Shown: one piece after another, positions 48,593 to 59,395 of the stretch
Numbering within the stretch: the stretch's first letter is position 1
Layout: each line of letters begins with the position of its first letter
Assembly (NCBI GenBank): GCA_027493545.1
Contig: JAOSKR010000003.1
Coordinates: 53,360 to 117,359 of the forward strand
DNA from: Roseovarius sp.
GTDB taxonomy: Bacteria; Pseudomonadota; Alphaproteobacteria; Rhodobacterales; Rhodobacteraceae
Direction: 5' to 3'
DNA length: 64,000 nt
Program-made: the position numbers and the translations under genes
Notes under the pieces: model-generated
What the model was told of the DNA's origin: nothing
The model's database searches: none
The model's input: the letters and a program-made list of their open reading frames with translations, nothing else

Positions 48593-49360
48593 ATGAAGAA
48601 CGTCAGGGGCAGGGGTGCGGCGTTGCCGGTTGTGGAATTCGATACCTCCGATCAGAGCCTGTCCATCGGTCAGCGGCTGCGCCGCTATGTTCTCGGCATG
48701 ATCGAATCGGGTGCCTGGGCCGAGGGTGACCGGGTGCCATCGGAACCACAGCTGGCCCAGCAGCTGGGGATATCGCGCATGACCGTGCATACGGCACTGC
48801 GCGATCTCGCGGCCGAGGGCCATATCGTTCGCCGGCAGGGCGCGGGGACCTTTGTCGCGCCGCGCAAGAGCCAATCGACCGTGATGGAACTGCGCAACAT
48901 CAAGGACGAGATCGAGTCGCGCGGCAACGAGCACTCGGTCGAAATCCGTGTGATGGAATCGGTCAACTCGGATCTGGGCCTGGCCACCGAGATGGGCATT
49001 GCGCCCGGAAGCCTGCTCTACCACTCGGTTATCGTCCACCGTGAGAACGGTCACCCGCTTCAGATCGAGGACCGTTTCGTGAACCCGCAATTCGCGCCCG
49101 ACTACCTGTCGCAGGATTTCACCAGGCTGACGCCGAACGAGCATCTCATGAGCATCGGGCCGCTCGAAGAGGTCGAACACGTCATTCAGGCAATCCCCGC
49201 CGACAAGACCGCCGCCAAGCTGCTGGAGATGAAGGAGGGCGAGGCGGTGCTGCTGATCCGGCGGCGCACATGGTCGAAAGGCATGATCGCAACCAGCGCA
49301 CGCCTGCGCCATCCCGGAACACGGTTCAGCCTGGCGGCGCGGGTTGCCGCAGGGCGCTAG
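48593..49360 (+). CDS. hutC: Histidine-utilization repressor HutC, GntR family
   Basis: This intact 255-residue protein starts at ATG 48593 with GGAGAGAG upstream. Residues about 20-90 are a GntR winged helix (VPSEPQLAQQLGISRMTVHT, then AEGHIVRRQGAGTFVA). Residues about 100-250 are a UTRA effector domain, with GHPLQIEDRFVNPQFAPDYL as in HutC. The known ligand of HutC is urocanate. It lies between two divergent hut operons, and both promoters carry a matching operator-like sequence, so it most likely represses both. Confidence 0.85.
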   Translation: MKNVRGRGAALPVVEFDTSDQSLSIGQRLRRYVLGMIESGAWAEGDRVPSEPQLAQQLGISRMTVHTALRDLAAEGHIVRRQGAGTFVAPRKSQSTVMELRNIKDEIESRGNEHSVEIRVMESVNSDLGLATEMGIAPGSLLYHSVIVHRENGHPLQIEDRFVNPQFAPDYLSQDFTRLTPNEHLMSIGPLEEVEHVIQAIPADKTAAKLLEMKEGEAVLLIRRRTWSKGMIATSARLRHPGTRFSLAARVAAGR

Positions 49361-49433
49361 GCCAGGCCCTGCGATTCGTTGCGTGGGCACGACCGGGTTC
49401 GGCAGCCTCGTGCAACCGGGCGGAAATCGGTCA

Positions 49434-49479
49434 TTGACAAGTGGGATGATTTTCAGTCATCTAAACTTGTCTAGAGAAC
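49434..49479 (+). promoter_or_regulatory. Promoter and probable HutC site before the TRAP-hutH operon
   Basis: TTGACA at 49434-49439 is a good -35 box, with a weak -10 around 49457-49463. Immediately after lies TTGTCTAGAGAA (49467-49478). Its reverse complement, TTCTCTAGACAA, matches the half-site TTCTCTATACAA at the hutU operator in 11 of 12 bases. A repressor bound here would block initiation. Confidence 0.5.
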
Positions 49480-49500
49480 CATATACGAAGGGAGAGTCCT

Positions 49501-50589
49501 ATGCAAAGACGCACTTTCTTGAGGGGATCGGCCCTCGCCGCCGGCGGCGCGGCGCTGGCCGCCCCGGCGCTGGCCCAGGAGCGGATCGAATGGGACATGG
49601 TCACCTCCTGGCCCACCGGCGCACCGGGCGTTGACGACAGCGCGCGGCGGATTGCCAGGACGATCAGCGAGTTGTCCGGCGGACGGCTGAACATCACCGT
49701 GCATGGCGCGGGCGAGATCGTGCCCGCCTTCGGTGTCTTCGACGCCGTGTCGCAGGGGACCGCGCAGATCTATCACTCGGTCCCGTCCTACTGGACATCC
49801 AAGAACAAGGCGTTCGGCCTCTTCGGGTCGTTCCCCTTCGGCTTCACCGCCCCCGAGCACATGGGCTGGATGTATCATGGCGGCGGGCAGGAGCTTTACG
49901 ACCGCGCTTATGGGCAGTTCGACATGAAGGGTTTCATCGCCGGCAATTCGGGCCCGCAGTGGTTCGGCTGGTTCCGCGAGCCGATCGAGACCGTCGACGA
50001 TCTGCGCGGCCTGCGCATGCGCTCGAACGGGTTTGCCGGCGAGATGCTGCGCAAGGTCGGCGCGGCGGTGGTTTCGCTGCCGGGCGGCGAAGTGTTTCAG
50101 GCGCTGCAGACCGGCACCATCGATTCGGGCGAGTTCATCGGCCCGTGGAACGATTTCGCCTTCGGCTTCCACCAGGTCGCCAAGCATTACTACTATCCCG
50201 GCGTGGGTGAACCCTCGTCGGCCGAAGAGATCGTCTGCAACCGCGCCGCATGGGACGCGCTGCCCGACGATCTGAAGCTCATTGTCGAGACGGCGGCGAT
50301 GGCGGCTTCGGAATTCACCACCACCAACTACGACATCAACCACGCCCGCGCGCTCAAGACCCTGGTCAACGAGCACGGCGTGACACTTCACAAGATCCCC
50401 GACGAGATCAACGACGCGCTGGGCGCGGCGGCGAACGAAATCGTGAAGGAGCTTCTGGCCGATTCCGATCCGCTGGTTGCCGACACCATGGCCAGCTATG
50501 CCAAATTCCGGAATGAAACGGCGGAATACGCCCGGTACAGCTATGCCGGGAACATGAACGCACGGACGTTCGACTTCGCCGAGAGCTGA
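49501..50589 (+). CDS. TRAP transporter substrate-binding protein, DctP/TakP-like
   Basis: This intact 362-residue protein starts at ATG 49501. It opens with a Tat-type signal (QRRTFLRGSALAAGG, ending ALA). IEWDMVTSWPTGAPGVDD, GAGEIVPAFGVFDAVSQGTA and DLRGLRMRSNGFAGEMLRKV are typical of the TakP/UctT group of binding proteins, whose ligands are small organic acids. It is followed by the two membrane subunits and hutH, and preceded by a hut operator-like site, so uptake of histidine, urocanate or a related acid is likely but unproven. Confidence 0.8.
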   Translation: MQRRTFLRGSALAAGGAALAAPALAQERIEWDMVTSWPTGAPGVDDSARRIARTISELSGGRLNITVHGAGEIVPAFGVFDAVSQGTAQIYHSVPSYWTSKNKAFGLFGSFPFGFTAPEHMGWMYHGGGQELYDRAYGQFDMKGFIAGNSGPQWFGWFREPIETVDDLRGLRMRSNGFAGEMLRKVGAAVVSLPGGEVFQALQTGTIDSGEFIGPWNDFAFGFHQVAKHYYYPGVGEPSSAEEIVCNRAAWDALPDDLKLIVETAAMAASEFTTTNYDINHARALKTLVNEHGVTLHKIPDEINDALGAAANEIVKELLADSDPLVADTMASYAKFRNETAEYARYSYAGNMNARTFDFAES

Positions 50590-50605
50590 TGCACGGACGG
50601 ACCCT

Positions 50606-51151
50606 GTGAAGGCAATGACCGCCATCAGCCGCCTGCTGGACTGGCCCTCCCGCCTGATCGGGCGGTGGCTCATATGGCTGGTGGCGGTCCTTGTCGCCCT
50701 GCAGTTCACCAATGTGGTGCTGCGCTATGTGTTCTCGTCCTCGGACATCAAGCTGCAGGAATCGGTGATCTACACCCACGCCGTCCTGTTCATGGTGATG
50801 GCGGGCTATGCCTACCTGACCGATGATCATGTGCGGGTCGACATCTTTTACGATCCGGCGAGTCCGCGCAAACGGGCGGTGATCGACATCCTCGGCATCC
50901 TCTTCGGGGTAACGCCGCTATGCGTCATGCTGGGATGGTTCGGCTGGCCGTTCGTTCTGGCGGCCTGGAAAATCCGCGAGGGTGCAATGTTTTTCGGCGG
51001 CATTCCGGCGGCCTATCTGCTCAAGAGCATGATCGCGGTTTTTGTGGTCCTGCTGGCGGTTCAGGCACTGGCCATCCTGCTGCGCTCCATCGTGGTGCTG
51101 TGCGGAGAACCCGTGGAGCCCTTCGACCGAAGAAACCAAGCCGATGTCTGA
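50606..51151 (+). CDS. TRAP transporter small membrane subunit (DctQ)
   Basis: GTG 50606 (or ATG 50615) starts a 181-residue protein with four hydrophobic helices. VLRYVFSSSDIKLQESVIYT and YAYLTDDHVRVDIFYDPASP are the usual DctQ loops. Its end overlaps the ATG of the large subunit at 51144. It joins the binding protein at 49501 and the DctM subunit as a sodium-driven importer in the cytoplasmic membrane. Confidence 0.8.
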   Translation: MKAMTAISRLLDWPSRLIGRWLIWLVAVLVALQFTNVVLRYVFSSSDIKLQESVIYTHAVLFMVMAGYAYLTDDHVRVDIFYDPASPRKRAVIDILGILFGVTPLCVMLGWFGWPFVLAAWKIREGAMFFGGIPAAYLLKSMIAVFVVLLAVQALAILLRSIVVLCGEPVEPFDRRNQADV

Positions 51152-52715
51152 AATGGCCGCCCTGCCGCTTGACCTGCTGATGTTCGCCGGCCTGTGCCTG
51201 TTCGTTCTGACCGGCGCGCCCATCGCCTTCGTGCTGGCCGGAACGGCAACCTTCTTCGCCATTCTTGGCTGGAGCCTGGGCGACCTCAACTTCCGCCTGC
51301 TCGGGGCTTACCCGACGCGGGTGTTCGGCCTGATGACCTCGGAGACGCTGGTCGCGATCCCGCTTTTCGTGTTCATGGGCATGGTCCTGCAACGTGCCAG
51401 GATCGCCGAGGAACTGCTCGAGACCATGGGCGCGCTCTTTGGCAGCATCCGGGGCGGGCTGGCGGTTTCGGTCACTCTCGTGGGTGCCCTGCTGGCCGCC
51501 TCGACCGGCATCGTCGGCGCCACCACCGTCACCATGGGGCTGATGGCGCTGCCGGTGATGCTGCGGTTCGGCTACGGCGCCGCCTTTGCCAGCGGCACGA
51601 TCTGTTCGGCCGGAACGCTGGGGCGGATCATTCCGCCCTCGACGGTGCTGATCATCATGGGCGAGGTGCTGTCCTCGGCCTATCAGCAGGCCCAGCACGC
51701 CTCGGGCAACTTCGCCGCCAAGACGCTGAGCGTGGGCGAGCTCTTTGCCGGGTCGCTGTTGCCGGGTCTGGTGCTGGTCGGGCTCTACATCGTCTATCAG
51801 CTGGTCATCGCCTTCCTGCGGCCCGACATCGCCCCGCCGGTGCGCGGGCAGACCTCGGCGGTGACCGATGTTGGCCTCCGCGACGTCATGCGGACGCTGT
51901 TTCCGCCTCTGGCGCTGATGGTGGGGGTTCTGGGCTCGATCATTGGTGGCATCGCCACCGCGACCGAGGCCGCATCGGTGGGCGCGGTGGGCGCCACGCT
52001 GCTGGCCGGACGCAAGATGACGCGCCGCCGCTGGGCGATCTGGGTCGCGATCATCTGCGCTGTCGCGGTGATGGTCATGTCGGCCAATTTCGACCTGCGT
52101 GTCGGGCGGCCCGACGCACCTCCCCTGGACCGCGCCATGCTGGCGCTCGCCGGCGCGCTGACGCTGGCCGTGGCGGGCTCGCTGGTGGTTATCTGGCGCG
52201 AGCTGGCGCGGCTCGGCATCCTGCTGCCGTCGCTCGATTCCACCGCCCGGATCACCGCGATGATCTTTACCATCGTCATCGGCGCCTATCTCTTTTCGCT
52301 GGTATTCCGCGGCCTCGGCGGCGACCTGCGGATCACCGCCCTGCTCGAGGCGGCGCCGGGCGGCGAATACGGCGCGATGTTTCTGGTGCTGGGGCTGATG
52401 TTCCTGCTGGGGCTGTTTCTGGACTATGTCGAGATCACCATCATCGTGATCCCGGTGGTGGGGCCGGCGATCCTGGGCGGCGGGATCGATCCGGTGTGGT
52501 TTGGCGTCCTTGTCGCGCTGGTCCTGCAGACCTCGTTTCTGACCCCGCCGGTCGGATACACGCTGGCCTATCTGCGCTCGGTCGCGCCGCGTGAGGTCAG
52601 CACCGGGGCGATCTGGCGCGGGGCGGTGCCGTTCATCGGGCTGCAGTTCATCGCCATCGCCATCGTGTTCTTCTGGCCGGGGCTGGCCACCCGGCTGCCG
52701 TCGGTGTTGTTCTGA
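51144..52715 (+). CDS. TRAP transporter large membrane subunit (DctM)
   Basis: This intact 523-residue polytopic protein starts at ATG 51144. FVFMGMVLQRARIAEELLET, STGIVGATTVTMGLMALPVM and GTLGRIIPPSTVLIIMGEVL are DctM landmarks, and LDYVEITIIVIPVVGP lies near the second re-entrant region. A cytoplasmic or loop insertion near residues 290-340 makes it longer than the usual 430 residues, as in the TakM/UctM type. It is the ion-coupled channel subunit of the importer. Confidence 0.8.
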   Translation: MSEMAALPLDLLMFAGLCLFVLTGAPIAFVLAGTATFFAILGWSLGDLNFRLLGAYPTRVFGLMTSETLVAIPLFVFMGMVLQRARIAEELLETMGALFGSIRGGLAVSVTLVGALLAASTGIVGATTVTMGLMALPVMLRFGYGAAFASGTICSAGTLGRIIPPSTVLIIMGEVLSSAYQQAQHASGNFAAKTLSVGELFAGSLLPGLVLVGLYIVYQLVIAFLRPDIAPPVRGQTSAVTDVGLRDVMRTLFPPLALMVGVLGSIIGGIATATEAASVGAVGATLLAGRKMTRRRWAIWVAIICAVAVMVMSANFDLRVGRPDAPPLDRAMLALAGALTLAVAGSLVVIWRELARLGILLPSLDSTARITAMIFTIVIGAYLFSLVFRGLGGDLRITALLEAAPGGEYGAMFLVLGLMFLLGLFLDYVEITIIVIPVVGPAILGGGIDPVWFGVLVALVLQTSFLTPPVGYTLAYLRSVAPREVSTGAIWRGAVPFIGLQFIAIAIVFFWPGLATRLPSVLF

Positions 52716-52824
52716 CCGGGGGCACGTGTGGCCGGAGTGGCGCGGGTCACGCCCGGCACAGGACCGAAAACCCGCGTCGTTCCCGGCATGCCGGACTGAA
52801 ATGGAATGTAAACGAGGTTTCGAG

Positions 52825-54472
52825 ATGAGCAAGACACTGGAACTCGGCCGGGATACGGTCACGCTTGAGGATCTGGCGCAGGTCGCCCGTGCCGAGAGGC
52901 GCGTTACGCTGGGGCAGAAGGCCCGCGCCGAGATGCGTCCCAGCCAGGAATGGATCGCCGCCATTGCCGACGGGATGGACCGCGGCGAGGCCGTGCAGGC
53001 GATCTATTCGGTCAATACCGGCTTTGGATCCTTGTCGGGCCGCGAGGCGTTCGCGACCTCGGCGCAGGCGCGCGAGCTGTCGCGGCGGCTGGTCATGTCG
53101 AACGCCGCCGGCGTGGGCCGCGACATGGATGCCGAGGTCGTGCGCGCGGCAATGCTCATTCGGGCGGCCAGCCTGACCCGCGGCTATTCCGGCGTGCGCG
53201 CCGAGGTGGTCGAGACCATCCTCGCCATGCTCGATCGCGGCGTGGTGCCGGTGGTGCCGGAATACGGCTCGCTCGGGGCCAGCGGCGACCTGATCCCGCT
53301 GGCGCACATGGCGCTGGTGATGTCGCGCGGCGAGGAGGAGTCCGAGATCGACAGCGGCCGCGCCTGGCATGACGGGCAAGTCAAGTCGGGGCTTGCCGCC
53401 ATGCGCGATGCCGGGATCGAGCGGCTGGTGCTGGGCCCCAAGGAGGGGCTGGCGCTGCTCAACGGCACTTCGTTTTCGACCGCGCAGACGGCGCTGGCGC
53501 TGGCCGATGCCCGGATCCTGCTGGACACCGCCGAGATCGCGGCGGCGATGTCGATCGAGGCGCTGATGGGGTTTGGCGACGCCTTCATCCCCGAATTGCA
53601 CGAGGCCCGCGGCCAGCCCGGCCAGATCCGATCCGCCGCCAACATCCGCGCGGCGCTGGCGGGCAGCGGGCTGATCGACGGCGGCATCGGGCGCGACCCC
53701 GAGCGCCAGCCGCCGCAGGACGCCTATTCGCTGCGCTGCGTGCCCCAGGTTCTGGGGCCCGTTCGCGACACGCTGGATTTTGTCCAGGGCATCGTCGAGC
53801 GCGAGATCGTCGCCGCCACCGACAACCCGCTGATCTTTGCCGACGCGCTGCCGGGGCGCAGGCTCAAGGCGGTCTCGGGCGGGAACTTTCATGCCGAGTA
53901 CATCGCCTTCGCCGCCGACTTCCTGTCCATCGTGGTGACCGAGATCGGCAACATCGCGGAACGCCGGCTGTTCCGGCTCAACGACGGCACGCTCAACCGG
54001 GGGCTGCCGGACATGCTGGTGAAAAGCGATCATGTCGGCATGGATTGCGGCTACATGCTGCCGCAATACCTCGCCGCCGCGCTGGTGTCCGGACTGCAAG
54101 ACGCTCGCCCATCCCGACAGCGTCGATTCGATCCCGACCTGCTCGAACCAGGAAGACCACGTGTCGATGGCCAACAACGCCGGCCGGCACGCCCGCCAGA
54201 TCACCTTCAACATCCTCAATGTCGTCGGGATCGAAATTCTCATGGCCGCGCAGGCGCTGGAGCTTCGCCTTGCCGAGCAACAGCGCGACGCCACGATCCT
54301 GTCGCCGGTCAGCCGCGCGGTGCTGGAGCTGCTGCGCCGGACCGCGGCCACCGACGGCCGGCCCATCGACCATCTGAGCCGCGACACCGTGCTCTATCCC
54401 CGCCTCGAGGCCGCCGCCGGGCTGGTGCGCTCGGGCGAAGTGCTGCGGGCGGCGCGGGCGGCCGGGATGTAG
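52825..54472 (+). CDS. hutH: Histidine ammonia-lyase (frame broken once)
   Basis: ATG 52825 has GAGG upstream. YSVNTGFGSLSGREAF and EYGSLGASGDLIPLAHMALV are present; Ala152-Ser153-Gly154 form the self-made MIO electrophile of the family. An extra G at 54091-54092 breaks the frame; removing it gives ALVSDCKTLAHPDSVDSIPT, then NQEDHVSMANNAGRHA. The end is normal at 54472. About 548 residues, slightly long. It deaminates histidine to urocanate, the first pathway step and the source of the HutC inducer. It is 110 bases after the TRAP genes. Confidence 0.85.
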
Positions 54473-54484
54473 GGACTGCGCTCC

Positions 54485-54889
54485 CGGTTTAAACGGTTGA
54501 ATAGGGAGGAATGGATTGCGGCGAATTTCCGCGAGCTTTGCATTCGCCTGAAACGCGACATGGTGCGTTCGCGCCGTCGCAAGGGCAGGGGGGAGTTCCC
54601 GGCGCGATCGTTCAGCCGGCGCCCGGTCGTCTGCCGGTCAGTTGCTGCAATTTTCTTCATGGCGGCACTGTATGAGCGCCCCCTGTCGGTGACGATCGGT
54701 TCCGGCCGGCGGTTGCGCTTCGTCAGTTTTCCGAGGGGTTTTCAATGCCGCCTCGCGATCGCGGCGCGTGGTGGTCAAGGCCTCGAGCACCTCGCCGTCG
54801 TGGCCGACGGCCCGCCACAGGCAATGAGTCTCGCCGCTGATCCTCACGAAAACCTCACCGAGATGCCGGCGCCAGCGGCTCGACCGCAT
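54485..54889 (-). mobile_element. IS6-family transposase remnant
   Basis: Minus-strand pieces in different frames read WRRHLGEVFVRISGETHCLW, then RAVGHDGEVLEALTTTRRD. KRNRRPEPIVTDRGRSYSAA follows, then LPLRRRERTMSRFRRMQSSR and KFAAIHSSLFNRLNRE. These follow the IS6/IS26 transposase in order, including two of the acidic residues of the DDE site. The N-terminal helix-turn-helix part and the true end are missing, and no terminal repeats were found. It sits directly after hutH, so its tail was probably lost at the join. Confidence 0.65.
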
Positions 54890-55289
54890 TCCCGCTGCGC
54901 GTCGCCTGTCGATATCAAGAACGGCACAATCGGAAGAGACAACGGCTGACCCAATTGGAGCACGATCCGCATTGCCCTGAAACCTCCATCAGGGGCCTTC
55001 GGGTTCATTGCCGGGGACCCTTTCCGCCCCGGGCGCGCTGCAAACTCATGGAATGCCTTTGCCCGGCACAGGCTTTAAACTTGCAATGAGGCCGAATATC
55101 GTTTTTGCTCGGGGGTGATGTCTGTTTCGCGCTCCGGAACGACGAATGTGTGTATTGACGCCGATCTGTTTCGATCACGAATGAAAAAGAGGTGGATATC
55201 GCCGCGGACCAGAGCCGGCCGGTTTCCCGGCCCGCCCGGCGGATTCCAGTTCCAATAATCAGCACGATCAACAATCCGGGGAGAAAACC
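54890..55289. other. Gap before the peptide ABC operon
   Basis: No gene is supported. An A/T-richer stretch (about 55080-55190) probably holds the promoter of the ABC operon. The bases before the start (GGGGAGAAAACC) give a ribosome site for 55290. Confidence 0.4.
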
Positions 55290-56927
55290 ATGACCAGTTG
55301 CAATCAACAAAGAGCGATCCATCCCGCAGCGCGCATGTATTCCGAGGAATACAGGGCCGGCAAGCTCGACCGGCGCGAGTTCCTCACCCGGGCCACGGCG
55401 CTCGGGGTGTCGGCCACCGGGGCCTACGGCCTCATCGGCCTGAGCGCGCCGGCAAGCGCGCAGACCACGCCCAAGCGCGGTGGCACGCTGCGCATCGTGA
55501 TGGAAACCAAGGCGTTGAAGGATCCGCGCACCGCCGACTGGTCGCAGATCGCGAATTTCACCCGCGGCTGGCTGGAATATCTGGTGCGGTACAACCGCGA
55601 CGGCACATTCACCGGCCAGCTTCTCGACAGCTGGGAAGTCAATGACGACGCCACCGAATACACGCTGAACGTCCGCAAGGGCGTGACTTGGAACAACGGT
55701 GACGACTTTACCGCCGACGACGTCGTCCACAATATCAGGCGCTGGTGCGATGCCAATGTCGAAGGCAACTCGATGGCCAGCCGCATGGGCGGCCTCGTGG
55801 ACGAGAACACCAAGCAGATGCGCGAAGGCGCCGTCACTGCAACCGACAGCCATACCGTGACGCTGAAGCTGCCGGCGCCCGACATCACCATCATCGCCAA
55901 TATCACCGACTACCCGGCCGCCATCGTTCACCAGTCCTACGACGACGGCGACCCATCGGTTGATCCGATCGGTACCGGTCCCTACCTGCCGGAAACGAAC
56001 GAGGTCGGGGTCAAGCAGGTGCTGGTGCGCAACGAGGATCACCAGTGGTGGGGCGAAGGCGCCCGGCTTGACCGGGTCGAGTTCATAGATTTCGGCACCG
56101 ACATGTCTGCATGGATCGCCGCCGCCGATTCCGACGAGATCGACATGCTCTACCAGACCACCGGCGATTTCGTCGAGGTGATGGACGGGCTTGGCTGGAA
56201 GAAGTCCGAAGCCGTGACCGCGGCGACGATCACGGTCCGGCCCAACCAGGAGGCCGACGCCTACAAGGACGTAAGGGTCCGCAAGGCGCTGCAACTGGCT
56301 GTGGACAACAGCATCGTGCTGGAACTCGGCTATGCCGGGCTCGGCAGGCCCGCCGAGAACCACCACGTCTGCCCGATCCATCCCGAATATGCCAAACTGC
56401 CGCCGCTCAAGGTCGATCCGGCGGCGGCCAAGGCGATGATGGACGAAACCGAACATGCCGATTTCGAACACGAGCTGATCTCGCTCGACGACGACTGGCA
56501 GGCCGCCACCTGCGACGCCGTCGCCGCCCAGCTGCGCGAGGCCGGCATCAATATCAAGCGCACCATCCTGCCCGGTTCGACCTACTGGAACGACTGGACC
56601 AAGTACCCGTTCTCGGCGACCGAATGGAACATGCGCCCGCTTGGAGTGCAGGTGCTGTTGCTGGCCTATACTTCGGGCGCCGCCTCGAACGAGTCGGGCT
56701 TTGCCAACGCCGAATTCGACTCGCTTCTGGCCGAGGCGATGTCGATCGCCGATGCCGACAAGCGGCGTGACGTGATGGCCAGGATCGAAAAGCTGATGCA
56801 GGACGAAGGCGTGCTGATCCAGCCCTACTGGCGTTCGCTCTTCCGCCACGCGAAAGAGAACGTGATGGGCGCCGAGATGCACCCCACCTTCGAGGTTCAC
56901 ATGGCGGACTACTGGATAGACGCCTGA
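55290..56927 (+). CDS. Peptide/opine-type ABC transporter substrate-binding protein
   Basis: This intact 545-residue protein starts at ATG 55290. [20 protein letters not shown] is a Tat-type signal ending [27 protein letters not shown] begins the mature protein, and [20 protein letters not shown] and [18 protein letters not shown] are signatures of SBP family 5 (peptide/nickel class). It is the first gene of a four-gene importer. The ligand may be a peptide or amino-acid conjugate; nearness to hut genes is suggestive only. Confidence 0.85.
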   Translation: MTSCNQQRAIHPAARMYSEEYRAGKLDRREFLTRATALGVSATGAYGLIGLSAPASAQTTPKRGGTLRIVMETKALKDPRTADWSQIANFTRGWLEYLVRYNRDGTFTGQLLDSWEVNDDATEYTLNVRKGVTWNNGDDFTADDVVHNIRRWCDANVEGNSMASRMGGLVDENTKQMREGAVTATDSHTVTLKLPAPDITIIANITDYPAAIVHQSYDDGDPSVDPIGTGPYLPETNEVGVKQVLVRNEDHQWWGEGARLDRVEFIDFGTDMSAWIAAADSDEIDMLYQTTGDFVEVMDGLGWKKSEAVTAATITVRPNQEADAYKDVRVRKALQLAVDNSIVLELGYAGLGRPAENHHVCPIHPEYAKLPPLKVDPAAAKAMMDETEHADFEHELISLDDDWQAATCDAVAAQLREAGINIKRTILPGSTYWNDWTKYPFSATEWNMRPLGVQVLLLAYTSGAASNESGFANAEFDSLLAEAMSIADADKRRDVMARIEKLMQDEGVLIQPYWRSLFRHAKENVMGAEMHPTFEVHMADYWIDA

Positions 56928-57039
56928 TCCGGCACCGGGGCCGCGCCCGGCTGCGCGGCCCCTTCTACCCCGACATGGCTGGCTGCCGCCGATCCTTTCG
57001 GCGACATCCCCCGCCAGTCGCGACAGCCATGGACCGCCC

Positions 57040-58090
57040 ATGCTGATGTTCATCCTCAGGCGAACAGGGACGATGCTGCTGACGGTATTCTGCCTGACGT
57101 TCATCGTGTTCTTCCTGACCAACCTCGAACCCAATCTCGAAAAGGTGGCCAAGTCGGAGGCCGGATCGCGCATCACCGATGCCGAGGTGCAAAGCTGGCT
57201 GGAAAAGAACGGCTACACCCAGCCGGTCCTTGAACGCTACGGTGAATGGCTCGGGGTCTGGCCCGGCTGGACGCGCATCGCCGAGAACGGCAAGCTGACA
57301 GGCCGCTGCGTCACACGCGAGATGCAGACAATCGAAGAGGTGCCGACCTTCTGCGGCGTCCTTCAGGGGGGATTGGGGGATATCGACCGTCTTCAAGGAT
57401 GATGTCGGCCATATCATCAGTATCAGGCTGGGGCTTACCGGCATCCTGATGGGTTGCGTGATGCTTCTGATGGTGCCGGCCGCGCTCATCATCGGGGTGC
57501 TGGCCGGGATGCGCGAAGGCTCGCGGCTCGACCGCGCGCTCTCGACCCTGTCAATCGCCACCACGGCAACGCCGGAATATGTCTCGGGCGTCATCTTCAT
57601 CGCGATCTTCGCCTCGTCGGCGGTCGGTCTGAAATGGTTCGCGGGCACGGCGACCTCCGCGATGGATCAGATCACCTTCAACAATTTCACCCTGCCGGTG
57701 GTGACCATCGCGCTTTACGGCATCGGCTACATCGCCCGGATGACACGGGCCAGCATGGCCGAGGTGATGACCGCCCAGTATATCCGCACCGCGCGGCTGA
57801 AGGGCGTCAGATTTCGCAACATCGTGATGAAACACGCGCTCCGGAACGCGCTGATCGCGCCCTTCACGGTCATCATGCTGCAGTTTCCCTGGCTTTTGAA
57901 CGGTGTCGTCATCGTCGAAACCCTCTTCAATTACAAGGGCTTCGGATGGACGCTAGTCGAGGCTGCCGGCAACAACGACATCGAACTGCTTCTGGCCTGT
58001 TCGGTCGTTGCCGTCTTCGTGGTTCTGATCACCCAGCTGATATCCGATATCGGCTATGTGTTCCTGAATCCGCGCATCCGGATTTCATAG
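57040..58090 (+). CDS. ABC transporter permease, DppB type (frame broken once)
   Basis: ATG 57040 begins MLMFILRRTGTMLLTVFCLT, the standard DppB-like start. An extra G in the G6 run 57366-57371 breaks the frame; removing it gives VLQGDWGISTVFKDDVGH. The second half has TTATPEYVSGVIFIAIFASS and the ATPase-coupling EAA loop MTAQYIRTARLKGVRFRNIV. About 350 residues. It pairs with the permease at 58103, 12 bases downstream. Confidence 0.8.
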
Positions 58091-58102
58091 GGAGCCGCCG
58101 CC

Positions 58103-59255
58103 ATGGAGACCCTCTCCTGGGGCAGCATCATCGCCCGCGTCCTGACCCAGTTGTGGCCGGTCTGGGTCGCCATGGTGATCGTCTTCGCCCTGTCCGTGTT
58201 CTACAAGCGGCGGCTGGGGCTTTACGGCAAGCTTTTTCGACTCGACCATCGGCATGGTCGGCTTCGCGCTGGTTCTGTTCTGGTTCTTCACCGCGATCTT
58301 CGCGGATACCATCGCGATGTACGATCCGCTGGCCATCGCGTCGGGAATGAAGAACAAGGTCCCCGGCACCCCGCTGCCCGATGGTACGGGCTATTATCTT
58401 CTGGGTGGCGACGGCCTTTCGCGGGACGTGTTCTCCCGAATGGTCATGGGCGCGCGCGAGGTGCTGATCATCGCACCCGCCGCGACGCTCTTTGCCTTCA
58501 TGGTGGGCATCACCCTCGGATTGCCGGCGGGCTTTTTCGGCGGCAGGCTCGACATTGCGCTGTCGTTTCTCGCCAACCTCGTCCTCGCTTTCCCGGTCAT
58601 CCTGCTGTTCTACCTGCTGGTGACGCCCGAAATCGTCAAAACCGGTATTCCCAAGTATCTGGCGGCGGTTCTGTTCCTGTTTCCGATCATCTTTCTGGTG
58701 ATCCTGTTCAACAGCCGCTTCTTCGTACAGCCGCCGAAACGCAACATCTATATCGGGATCACGCTGATCGTCGGGCTCTGGATCTATCTCGGTCTGGCCT
58801 GGAACGCCGACCCGCTCGGCATCGTTTCGATGCAGCCGAACGTGCTGATCGTCTTCGTCTCGGTCGTCTTCGTGAACTCGCCCACGGTGTTCCGCATCGT
58901 GCGCGGCATCGTGCTTGACATCAAGACACGCGACTATGTCGCCGCCGCCCAGACCCGTGGCGAGGGTCCGTGGTATATCATGCTGTGGGAAATCCTGCCG
59001 AACGCGCGCGGCCCGCTGATCGTCGATTTCTGTCTGCGCATCGGCTATACGACGATCCTGCTGGGTACCCCGGGCTTTTTCGGCCTCGGTGTGTCACCCG
59101 ACAGCCCCGACTGGGGCTCGACGATCAACCACGGGCGCAAGCTTCTGTCGATCTACCCGCATCCCGCGCTGGTGCCCGCGATCGCGCTGATGAGCCTCGT
59201 GCTCGGTCTCAATCTGCTGGCCGACGGCCTGCGCGAAGAAAGCCTGAGGGACTGA
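58103..59255 (+). CDS. ABC transporter permease, DppC type (frame broken once)
   Basis: ATG 58103 begins METLSWGSIIARVLTQLWPV. An extra T in the T5 run 58233-58237 breaks the frame; removing it gives GKLFDSTIGMVGFALVLFW. YYLLGGDGLSRDVFSRMVMG is the conserved DppC entry, and DYVAAAQTRGEGPWYIMLWE is the EAA loop. An insertion near residues 190-240 makes it longer (about 384 residues) than most DppC proteins. It is the second channel half of the importer. Confidence 0.8.
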
Positions 59256-59395
59256 GAAATGCCCGTCTGCCCTGCCGTGACCGCCCGGATGCCTGACCAT
59301 CCGCTTTCCGGCGCGCGCATCCGCGCCATGGGTTTGGCCGGCGTTTCGCAGCCGCTTTGCGGCTCCGCGTCTTTCCGCAACCGGAGGAACCAACG

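Noticed and set aside
51021..52964. 647-residue minus-strand frame
   Set aside because: It is antisense to the TRAP DctM gene with shadow-like Arg/Gln/His composition.
55005..57176. 723-residue minus-strand frame
   Set aside because: It is antisense to the peptide-binding protein gene, which has a signal peptide, ribosome site and family motifs.
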